This document shows, piece after piece, positions 1-5,027 of a stretch of DNA of 6,451 nucleotides; positions within the stretch are counted from its first letter, which is position 1, and each line of letters begins with the position of its first letter. The translations under genes were made by a program, and so were the position numbers. The notes below the pieces were generated by a model that had not been told where the DNA came from, ran no database searches, and saw nothing but the letters and a program-made list of their open reading frames with translations. Source of the DNA: an uncultured Erysipelotrichaceae bacterium (GTDB lineage: Bacteria; Bacillota_I; Bacilli_A; Erysipelotrichales; Erysipelotrichaceae); NCBI GenBank assembly GCA_937874965.1, contig CALNCD010000096.1:1-6451 (forward strand). Direction: 5' to 3'.

Positions 1-1
1 A

Positions 2-484
2 GGCAAGTACCGGCGCGGAAAGAATGTCGTTCATACCACCCGGTTTACCCAGGATTTGGTGAACAAAACGATTGATGCTGACCATCTTCAGGCGTATTTT
101 GATACCATGACCTTGGTCAATGTGCCGGGCTTCAGTACACATAAAATGGTGACAGATACTCATGGAAATGCCTGGATCATTGAACCTGGAAGGGGAGTGT
201 CTTTCTTTGCGTTGAAACCAGGTGAATCCTTGGTGTTAACCAATACGCCTTTTTTTGAGATTCCGGTTTCAGAATGTGGGCGGGCAGAATTGGTTCGATC
301 CATGCTGGAGAAGAATCAGCCGACCTCATCTGACGATTGTTTCAAGATTTTGAATCAGGTGAAACAAAGCAGCGTTGAATGGAGGACAGAGTTTTCAATG
401 GTGTATGATCATCAAGAACACTGTGTCCATTGGTGTGAAAATCAGAGTTTTGATACCCTCCACCGTTATGATTTTACCGAATAG
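2..484 (+). CDS. Linear amide C-N hydrolase (choloylglycine hydrolase-like), C-terminal part
   Basis: The reading frame is open from the first complete codon at position 2 to the TAG at 482-484, giving 160 residues, so the gene begins outside the window. The TTG at 56 lies inside the coding frame and has no ribosome binding site, so it is not taken as the start. The segment resembles the C-terminal half of N-terminal-nucleophile hydrolases that cut linear amides (bile-salt hydrolase, penicillin V acylase and relatives). It has a strand pair around 'DTHGNAWIIEP', then 'VLTNTPFF', where the Asn encoded at 242-244 matches the family's conserved TN oxyanion-hole residue, then a helix with 'GRAELVRSML', and finally 'EWRTEFSMVYDHQEH', like the family's terminal T-x-WS-x-VYD strand. 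The nucleophilic Cys is not in view. The substrate cannot be told: bile salts, acyl-homoserine lactones and beta-lactams are all processed by relatives. No good terminator follows it. Confidence 0.72.
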   Translation, partial: GKYRRGKNVVHTTRFTQDLVNKTIDADHLQAYFDTMTLVNVPGFSTHKMVTDTHGNAWIIEPGRGVSFFALKPGESLVLTNTPFFEIPVSECGRAELVRSMLEKNQPTSSDDCFKILNQVKQSSVEWRTEFSMVYDHQEHCVHWCENQSFDTLHRYDFTE

Positions 485-522
485 GATTTTCTTGTTTTTT
501 TGAGAGCCCCTAGATGCAAGTG

Positions 523-531
523 TGATAGAAT
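523..531 (+). promoter_or_regulatory. Extended -10 promoter for the zinc-ribbon gene
   Basis: TGATAGAAT fits the extended -10 form TGnTATAAT with one mismatch in the hexamer. No good -35 box lies at 17 nt; the nearest candidate, TTGAGA at 500-505, is 20 nt away, which is long. Transcription would start near 538, leaving a very short leader before the ATG at 553. Prediction by eye only. Confidence 0.4.
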
Positions 532-552
532 AAAGAAAAAGGAGGAAGAGCA

Positions 553-996
553 ATGAGTGACAATAATAAGAAGATCTCTTCAAACCGAAAAATTCTCTAT
601 TATGCTGGCATGGGATTGACGATTATCGGGTTTATTTTATTTATCAGTGTATTTTTTTCAGTATTCACAGGTCTCGGTTTTGGATCCTTCGATCGCTATT
701 TTGGGTTATTTAACAATGCCTTTATCGGGATGATACTGATGATTGCCGGTTCGGTCTTGATGAACATCGGCCGAAGAGGTCTGGCAGGTTCCGGTGTCAT
801 CCTTGATCCTGAAAAGGCCCGGGAAGATCTTAAACCGCATACAAAAGCCATGGGTGGAATGTTGAATGATGCTCTGGAGGAAGTGGATGCGATAAAACCG
901 AAGACAACGGAGGTCATCAAGATCCGCTGTCCGAAATGTCATTCATTGAATGATGAGAGTGCTAAATTCTGTGCAGAGTGCGGCGAGAAGCTCTGA
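553..996 (+). CDS. Two-helix membrane protein with C-terminal zinc ribbon
   Basis: This is a complete 147-residue protein. The ATG at 553 is preceded by a perfect AAGGAGG (539-545) with 7 nt spacing, which fixes the start. A short basic N-terminus (KK, NRK) is followed by a hydrophobic segment at about residues 14-38 and a second at about 54-72. Then come 'RRGLAGSGVILDPEKAREDLKP' (split: a basic turn, a Gly-rich stretch and an acidic helix), a cytoplasmic helical part, and a zinc ribbon with CPKC at 126-129 and CAEC at 140-143, a typical four-cysteine site. Similar small zinc-ribbon membrane proteins are common in Bacillota, usually annotated only as 'zinc ribbon domain-containing protein'. 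I know of no established function. The basic residues after each helix place the ribbon in the cytoplasm by the positive-inside rule. It has its own promoter and is separated from the atp operon by 227 nt with another promoter, so a link to ATP synthase is not implied. Confidence 0.82.
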   Translation: MSDNNKKISSNRKILYYAGMGLTIIGFILFISVFFSVFTGLGFGSFDRYFGLFNNAFIGMILMIAGSVLMNIGRRGLAGSGVILDPEKAREDLKPHTKAMGGMLNDALEEVDAIKPKTTEVIKIRCPKCHSLNDESAKFCAECGEKL

Positions 997-1092
997 CAGG
1001 TTGTCTTTTGGAAAATCAGTCTTTGCTAGAGCGTTTCTTTGAAGGCACTGAAACGTACCGGTATTAGCCCGTTGGAATATTTCAGGTTAGTG

Positions 1093-1121
1093 TTGAACAT
1101 ATGTGCAAAAGATGATACAAT
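1093..1121 (+). promoter_or_regulatory. Sigma-A-type promoter driving the atp leader and operon
   Basis: TTGAAC (1093-1098) and TACAAT (1116-1121) are separated by 17 nt, and the -10 box carries the extended TG at 1113-1114. Each hexamer departs modestly from consensus (TTGACA, TATAAT). The expected start is a G near 1127-1128. It is the best promoter-like sequence in the non-coding stretch before atpI, and the only one I find there. Confidence 0.75.
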
Positions 1122-1136
1122 TCGAGGGTATTAAGG

Positions 1137-1153
1137 TCAAACAGCGTGTTTGA
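1137..1153 (+). promoter_or_regulatory. Small leader hairpin competing with the terminator
   Basis: TCAAACA (1137-1143) and TGTTTGA (1147-1153) are exact inverted repeats around a GCG triloop. The bases 1143-1153 are also needed for the lower stem of the following terminator-like hairpin, so the two folds exclude each other. This is the geometry of an antiterminator. By itself it is much weaker than the long hairpin, so it would have to form first during transcription or be stabilised by a factor. Function is inferred; the repeats are seen directly. Confidence 0.45.
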
Positions 1154-1205
1154 GGCATTGTCTTTCTAGGGCGGGAAAGACACATGTTTCAGGCGCGCTT
1201 TTTTT
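1143..1205 (+). terminator. Terminator-like long hairpin in the atp leader (putative attenuator)
   Basis: Bases 1143-1158 pair with 1184-1199, and 1159-1166 pair with 1175-1182, leaving C1183 bulged and an 8-nt G-rich loop (1167-1174). That is 24 base pairs, five of them G-U (1147/1195, 1149/1193, 1150/1192, 1154/1188, 1155/1187). A run of seven T residues (1199-1205) follows directly. This is the form of an intrinsic terminator. The G-U pairs would be A-C mismatches in the opposite strand's RNA, so the element is built for + strand transcripts. It lies about 15 nt after the predicted start and 18 nt before atpI, leaving only the ribosome binding site between. Expression of atp genes therefore needs read-through. 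It could also serve upstream transcription from the zinc-ribbon gene. Confidence 0.75.
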
Positions 1206-1210
1206 AATGG

Positions 1211-1216
1211 AGGAGG
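1211..1216 (+). promoter_or_regulatory. Ribosome binding site setting the TTG start of the atpI-like gene
   Basis: AGGAGG, within the longer GGAGGAGGT at 1209-1217, ends 7 nt before the TTG at 1224. No in-frame ATG occurs near this point, so this strong site supports TTG as the start. It begins only a few bases after the T-run of the leader hairpin. Confidence 0.75.
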
Positions 1217-1223
1217 TAAATAT

Positions 1224-1577
1224 TTGAAGATTAATGTCAGGCTGTTTTTTCTGGTTGTTTTGGTTGCTGTCGTGCTCCTTTTTCTGAATGTTTCGTATGC
1301 TGCCGGATGGATTTTAGGGGTCTTGGTCATGTTCGTATTAAATCGCTCCCGGCCTAAATTTTATGATAATCTGATGAGCCGCGAAAAACTTTCACTATTG
1401 CTTTATATTTCGTATGTTGTTTTCACAGTGGGATTGATTGCTATTCCAGCACTTATTGCTTTTATGTTTCCAAATGTGGTGAATCCTTACATGGTCTTCG
1501 CAGCATACTTTTCTGAGCGAGGCCGAAAGTTCGTTGCCGGACTTTTCGAGAAGAAAGAAACGATGAGTGAAATTTGA
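1224..1577 (+). CDS. atpI: AtpI-like small membrane protein of the ATP synthase operon
   Basis: This 117-residue protein starts at TTG, fixed by the AGGAGG 7 nt upstream. It is strongly hydrophobic, with segments at about residues 5-22, 26-40 and 56-81 and a weaker one at 84-96, and ends in a charged cytoplasmic tail ('FEKKETMSEI'). Size, several membrane helices and first place in front of atpB all fit AtpI (UncI). That protein is not part of the finished enzyme and is thought to help assemble the c-ring or supply Mg2+. No strong AtpI sequence signature is visible to me, so the name rests mainly on position and topology. Its stop (TGA 1575-1577) overlaps the proposed GTG start of atpB by 11 nt, so translation of the two is likely coupled. 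Confidence 0.6.
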   Translation: MKINVRLFFLVVLVAVVLLFLNVSYAAGWILGVLVMFVLNRSRPKFYDNLMSREKLSLLLYISYVVFTVGLIAIPALIAFMFPNVVNPYMVFAAYFSERGRKFVAGLFEKKETMSEI

Positions 1578-2253
1578 TATGTTTCAGATTGAACAGTTGT
1601 CCATTATTGTTATTACAGGGGTTCTATGTGTCCTTATTTATTGGCTGGGCCGGTCAGTAAAGAAACTGACCCTTGAAAAGACCCCCAGCGGTATTGCGCT
1701 CTTGAGTGTACTTTACGTCAAGACATTCATTGATTTTACAGTGGATAACATGGGTAAAAAACATGGTTATAAGATGTCAGCCTATATCGGGTCTGCCTTT
1801 CTTTATATTCTGGTCTCCAATATATCAGGACTGTTCGGATTGGAAGCACCGACGAGTAATTACAGTGTAACTCTTGCGTTGGCTCTGATTACCTGGGTGC
1901 TGATTCAGGGGACAAAGATTAGGGAGAATGGTGTTGCTGGTTATCTTAAAGGGTTCTTTAAGCCTTTCTTTCTCTTTGTGATTCCCAATGTGTTTTCAAC
2001 AATTGCGCCTTTGATCAGCTTATCACTTCGTATGTTTGGTAATGTCCTCTCAGGTGCATTTATCATGTCATTGCTTTACAGTGTGACAGGATGGCTGAGC
2101 GGTTTTGTCCCGGTCATAGGAGGGATTAATTTTATTGCTGTCGTGATTACACCCTGGCTCCATCTCTATTTCGACTTGTTTTCCGGATTTCTGCAAGCAT
2201 TTTTATTTATTTCATTAACAACGATTTTTATTGCCATCGAATATAACGATTAA
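1567..2253 (+). CDS. atpB: F1Fo ATP synthase subunit a
   Basis: Subunit a forms the ion half-channels beside the c-ring in the membrane. The 228-residue protein is hydrophobic throughout. The key motif 'SLRMFGN' places the essential Arg at residue 155 (CGT 2029-2031), matching E. coli Arg210. The C-terminal helix 'YFDLFSGFLQAFLF' carries Gln210, matching E. coli Gln252, with Asp203 at the His245 position. At the site of E. coli Glu219, nine residues after the Arg, there is Ala164, which is unusual. The start is uncertain. GTG at 1567 has only a weak AAGAAAG upstream; ATG at 1579, one base after the atpI stop, would remove four residues and suits re-initiation. The reading frame ends in TAA, which is part of the ribosome binding site of atpE. 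Confidence 0.95.
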   Translation: MKFDMFQIEQLSIIVITGVLCVLIYWLGRSVKKLTLEKTPSGIALLSVLYVKTFIDFTVDNMGKKHGYKMSAYIGSAFLYILVSNISGLFGLEAPTSNYSVTLALALITWVLIQGTKIRENGVAGYLKGFFKPFFLFVIPNVFSTIAPLISLSLRMFGNVLSGAFIMSLLYSVTGWLSGFVPVIGGINFIAVVITPWLHLYFDLFSGFLQAFLFISLTTIFIAIEYND

Positions 2254-2258
2254 GGAGG
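2252..2258 (+). promoter_or_regulatory. Strong ribosome binding site of atpE
   Basis: AAGGAGG starts inside the atpB stop codon. It lies 3 nt before the ATG at 2262 and 6 nt before the ATG at 2265, which favours the second ATG. It is the best site within the operon after atpI, which agrees with the need for many c subunits per enzyme. Confidence 0.7.
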
Positions 2259-2264
2259 TTTATG

Positions 2265-2489
2265 ATGGAAAGAGGTTTAATCGCAATTGCTGCTGCTTTG
2301 GCAGTTATGACAGGTATTTTCTCAACAATTGGTCAAGGATATGCTGCAGCGAAAGCTGTAGAAGCAGTGGGAAAGAATCCCTCCGCAAACAAGGAAATCC
2401 GGGCCATGTTGATGCTGGGCGCAGGAATTGCGGAAACAGCTGCAATCTATGGAATGCTGATCGCCTTCATTCTGATTTTTGTTTACTAA
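2265..2489 (+). CDS. atpE: F1Fo ATP synthase subunit c (rotor ring)
   Basis: The 74-residue hairpin of two membrane helices joined by a polar loop ('VGKNP', residues 35-39, with Lys where Arg is usual) forms the rotating ring. Helix 1 has the Gly/Ala-rich 'GQGYAAAKAVEAV'. Helix 2 has 'GAGIAETAAIYG', with the ion-carrying Glu at 57. Aligned with the Ilyobacter sodium ring, Gln24, Ile55, Glu57, Thr58, Ala59 and Tyr62 stand where Gln32, Val63, Glu65, Ser66, Thr67 and Tyr70 stand, with the same Gln-to-Glu distance of 33. Sodium binding is therefore possible but one hydroxyl is lost. ATG 2262 is an alternative start adding one Met; 2265 is chosen for spacing to AAGGAGG. The gap after atpB is 11 nt. 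Confidence 0.95.
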   Translation: MERGLIAIAAALAVMTGIFSTIGQGYAAAKAVEAVGKNPSANKEIRAMLMLGAGIAETAAIYGMLIAFILIFVY

Positions 2490-2501
2490 GAAAGGGAAGT
2501 C

Positions 2502-3011
2502 ATGATAGATATTGCCGGGAAATTGTTTCCGAATGTCCTGACGCTGTTGACTCAACTGTGTGCAACAGGTGTGATTTTTTTGATGTACCGTAAATTTCTG
2601 CATCAGCCTGTTCTCCGGTATTTAGAGAACCGTCAGCGTCTTATTGAAGAAGAATACAAAACTGCTGAACGACTGAAAGAATCAAATAGTCAGCAGCAAC
2701 AGATCATCAGTGACGAGTTATCAGCAACACGAAAACAGACAGAATTGCTTAAATACAAGATGATTCAGGAAATAGAATACGAGCGCGCATTTTTGTTAGC
2801 CGAAGCTCAGAAAGAAGCGAGTGCCTTTATCGAGGACAGCCGTATCGTCATTGAGCGTGAACGACAAGAAATGATGGACGAGATCAAACAAGAAATCTTG
2901 GCAGCTGCAATTCAGTTGAATGAGAAGGTGCTTTCAACCGTTCCGTTGAATGAGAATGAAATAGTGTATGCACTAGAGCGTGAGTTACAACAATATGAAG
3001 CAAAACACTGA
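2502..3011 (+). CDS. atpF: F1Fo ATP synthase subunit b (peripheral stalk)
   Basis: This 169-residue protein has the standard b-subunit build: one N-terminal membrane helix (about residues 8-30, 'NVLTLLTQLCATGVIFLMYR'), then the hinge 'KFLHQPVLRYLENRQ', which matches the family's kfl-x-kPi pattern and its Arg, then a long charged helix rich in Glu, Lys, Gln and Arg through residue 145 that would dimerise as the stator. The C-terminal segment 'VYALERELQQYEAKH' would contact delta. Length is usual for the family. The ATG at 2502 has AAAGGGAAG upstream as its ribosome binding site, 12 nt after the atpE stop. The end overlaps the start of atpH. Confidence 0.93.
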   Translation: MIDIAGKLFPNVLTLLTQLCATGVIFLMYRKFLHQPVLRYLENRQRLIEEEYKTAERLKESNSQQQQIISDELSATRKQTELLKYKMIQEIEYERAFLLAEAQKEASAFIEDSRIVIERERQEMMDEIKQEILAAAIQLNEKVLSTVPLNENEIVYALERELQQYEAKH

Positions 3012-3507
3012 ACTCCTTGCTCTGGCCTATTATGAAGTTTCGCTTGAGACGGGACAATTACGAGCGAACTTCGACGAGTTAAATGCCTTTTACCGTTGGC
3101 AAAGCGAGGGTGAGGCTGTTTCCTTGTTTCTGCGAACACAAAGCAATGGAAGCATTTCCCGCCATTTAGAGTCTGTTTTCAGCCCGATGTTTATTCGTTT
3201 TCTGGATGTGGTTATTCAAGAAGGGTGCCTTTTGCAGTTCGGCCGGATTATTCAAGAGCTTCGCCATTTATGTATTCAGAATAACAAACTGATCAGATTA
3301 CGGATTGAAACCGCAGAACCCTTAAGCACCGCAGCGCAGGAGCGTATCCTTGAGTCGATACAGCTCTCAGATGATCAGTGGCTAGATGTTTCATTTGAAA
3401 TCGAAAAGTCGCTCATTTACGGCATTCGTGTCTTCTTGAATCAGGCCATCTACGATATGAGTGCGCGGGCTGTCTTCAATCAGTTGGAAGAAAGGATAAC
3501 AGTATGA
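2995..3507 (+). CDS. atpH: F1Fo ATP synthase subunit delta
   Basis: Delta ties the b stalk to the top of the alpha3beta3 head. From ATG 2995 the protein has 170 residues, close to the family norm. The N-terminal part ('LLALAYYEVSLETGQL') matches the family's first helix with its A-x-AYA-like pattern. The C-terminal part shows the family order: 'RFLDVVIQEGCLLQFGRII', the strand 'LRIETAEPLS', then 'EIEKSLIYGIRVFLNQ' where most members have a GG pair, and the closing 'YDMSARAVFNQLEER', equal to the usual D-x-S-x-R-x-x-L signature. GTG 2980 would add five residues; neither start has a clear ribosome binding site. The gene overlaps atpF by 17 nt and atpA by 4 nt (ATGA), so coupled translation is expected. 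Sequence is diverged, as is normal for delta. Confidence 0.9.
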   Translation: MKQNTELLALAYYEVSLETGQLRANFDELNAFYRWQSEGEAVSLFLRTQSNGSISRHLESVFSPMFIRFLDVVIQEGCLLQFGRIIQELRHLCIQNNKLIRLRIETAEPLSTAAQERILESIQLSDDQWLDVSFEIEKSLIYGIRVFLNQAIYDMSARAVFNQLEERITV

Positions 3508-5027
3508 ATCAAAATCTAGAGGCAATGTTGCAGAAGGTTAAAGATGAAATCCGGGATTTGAAACTGGATGGGCAACTCGAAGAAATCGGCTATGTCATCA
3601 GTGTGGGCGATGGAATTGCTTTCCTGCGTGGTCTTCAAGGGGTATTGTCCGGTGAATTGCTGAAATTCAATGAGAGGACTTATGGATTTGCGATGAACCT
3701 TGAGGAAAACCAGGTAGGTGTTGTCATCTTGGGAAATGCGTATGTCATCAAGGAAGGTGATCCTGTCTATCGAACGCATCATATTGTTGAAATCGGGGTC
3801 GGTGATGAACTTTTGGGCCGGGTAGTCGATGCGCTTGGCCGAGCAATTGACGGAAAAGGCGAAATCGATTGCCTGGAGACCAGGCCGATCGAAAAACTGG
3901 CACCGGGAGTAATGACTCGCCAGAGCGTTCACCAGCCGTTGCAGACGGGGATTAAGATTATTGATGCGATGATTCCTATCGGCAAGGGGCAGCGGGAATT
4001 AATTATCGGCGACCGGCAGACCGGGAAAACCTCAATTGCGTTGAATACAATTATTAACCAGAAGGGGAAGAAGGTTAAATGCGTCTATGTTGCGATTGGC
4101 CAGAAAGCGTCTTCTGTTGCTCAGTTCGTTGAAAAACTTCGTCAGCATGATGCACTGGACTATACCGTCATCATTTCAAGTGCTGCTAACGAACTGGCAC
4201 CGATGCAGTACATTGCACCGTATGCGGGCTGTTCAATTGCTGAATACTGGATGGAGAAAGGTGAAGATACGTTGATAGTCTACGATGACTTATCAAAACA
4301 TGCTGTTGCCTACCGGACGATTTCACTGCTTCTTAGACGGCCTTCCGGTCGTGAAGCATATCCGGGTGACGTTTTTTACCTGCACTCCAGGCTGTTGGAG
4401 CGATCCGCCAAATTAAATGAACATTACGGCAGTGGATCAATGACAGCTTTGCCGATCATCGAAACACTGTCAGGAGATATCAGTGCATACATTCCAACGA
4501 ATGTGATTTCTATTACTGATGGTCAACTATTCCTTAATCAAGATGCTTTCAATGCTGGACGGCGTCCGGCAGTAGATAGCGGGCTGTCGGTTTCCCGTGT
4601 CGGATCAGCGGCACAGACAAAAGCGATGAAGCAGGTTTCTTCGTCCCTTAAACTCGAACTGGCTACTTACCATGATCTGCAAGCCTTTGCCCAGTTCAGC
4701 AGTGATGTTGATGAAGAGACAATGCGAGTCATTGAGCATGGGAAGCGTCTAAGTGAACTGATGAAACAAGGAACAAATGCTGCGTTGCCTCATGCCTTGA
4801 TTGTGCTGAGTCTGTTCATGAATAAATACGGTTACTTGGATCGCCTTGATGTTACTCAAGTCTTGCCCTTTGAAGCCTACCTGCATCAGGCCTTTCTAAA
4901 TGACTATGGCGCTTTGCTTGAAGCAATTGATGGACCAGGAGGCTTGTCTGATCAGCTGATTGAGTCATTAAAACAAAGTATTGACCTTGTTTTAGCTGAC
5001 TTTTTGGTATTGGATAATGTCAAATAA
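3504..5027 (+). CDS. atpA: F1Fo ATP synthase subunit alpha
   Basis: Alpha carries the non-catalytic nucleotide sites of the F1 head and gives an Arg finger to beta. The 507-residue protein has full family length. An N-terminal beta-barrel has 'VGDGIAFLRGL' and 'LEENQVGVVILG'. The Walker A loop GDRQTGKTS is at 169-177 with Lys175. 'VYVAIGQKAS' follows, and the Walker B strand 'TLIVYDD' ends at Asp261-Asp262. 'LLLRRPSGREAYPGDVFYLH' (277-294) is strongly conserved. 'SRVGS' at 364-368 holds the Arg finger, Arg365. The helical C-terminal domain runs from about 380. The start ATG 3504 overlaps the atpH stop as ATGA, with AAAGGA (3491-3496) 7 nt upstream. It overlaps atpG by 11 nt. Confidence 0.98.
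   Translation: MNQNLEAMLQKVKDEIRDLKLDGQLEEIGYVISVGDGIAFLRGLQGVLSGELLKFNERTYGFAMNLEENQVGVVILGNAYVIKEGDPVYRTHHIVEIGVGDELLGRVVDALGRAIDGKGEIDCLETRPIEKLAPGVMTRQSVHQPLQTGIKIIDAMIPIGKGQRELIIGDRQTGKTSIALNTIINQKGKKVKCVYVAIGQKASSVAQFVEKLRQHDALDYTVIISSAANELAPMQYIAPYAGCSIAEYWMEKGEDTLIVYDDLSKHAVAYRTISLLLRRPSGREAYPGDVFYLHSRLLERSAKLNEHYGSGSMTALPIIETLSGDISAYIPTNVISITDGQLFLNQDAFNAGRRPAVDSGLSVSRVGSAAQTKAMKQVSSSLKLELATYHDLQAFAQFSSDVDEETMRVIEHGKRLSELMKQGTNAALPHALIVLSLFMNKYGYLDRLDVTQVLPFEAYLHQAFLNDYGALLEAIDGPGGLSDQLIESLKQSIDLVLADFLVLDNVK

Noticed and set aside
56..58. TTG as a start of the first gene
   Set aside because: The frame is open upstream to the window edge, no ribosome binding site precedes it, and the family needs an N-terminal half with the nucleophilic Cys.
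437..501. GAAAATC/GATTTTC inverted repeat before the T-rich stretch after the first gene, as a terminator
   Set aside because: The stem is AT-rich, only 7 bp, with a loop of about 41 nt, so it is too weak to call.
1031..1056. CGTTTC/GAAACG hairpin upstream of the atp promoter
   Set aside because: Only 6 bp plus one G-U pair with a 12-nt loop and no T-run; it may be chance. It lies before the predicted transcription start, so it is not part of the leader.
1056..1063. TACCGGTA palindrome as an operator
   Set aside because: An 8-base palindrome is expected by chance about once per 256 bases, and no second copy is seen nearby.
1143..1205. T-box or other known riboswitch in the atp leader
   Set aside because: The leader is only about 80 nt, lacks the T-box AGGGTGGNACCGCG sequence in the right place and has no core I recognise from a known riboswitch class.
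1207..1227. Tiny frame ATG GAG GAG GTA AAT ATT TGA whose stop overlaps the atpI TTG, or its longer TTG-started version from 1150
   Set aside because: It consists mainly of the ribosome binding site of atpI and has no ribosome binding site of its own at suitable spacing.
2231..2593. 120-codon + strand reading frame over atpE and the start of atpF
   Set aside because: It is out of frame with two clear ATP synthase genes, is rich in Cys, Arg and Ser in the manner of a shadow frame, and has no plausible ribosome binding site.
2322..2603. 93-codon minus-strand reading frame over atpE and atpF
   Set aside because: Antisense shadow of real genes with no ribosome binding site and no recognisable motif.
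3516..3932. 138-codon minus-strand reading frame inside atpA
   Set aside because: Fully antisense to the well-conserved alpha subunit; composition is explained by the opposite strand.
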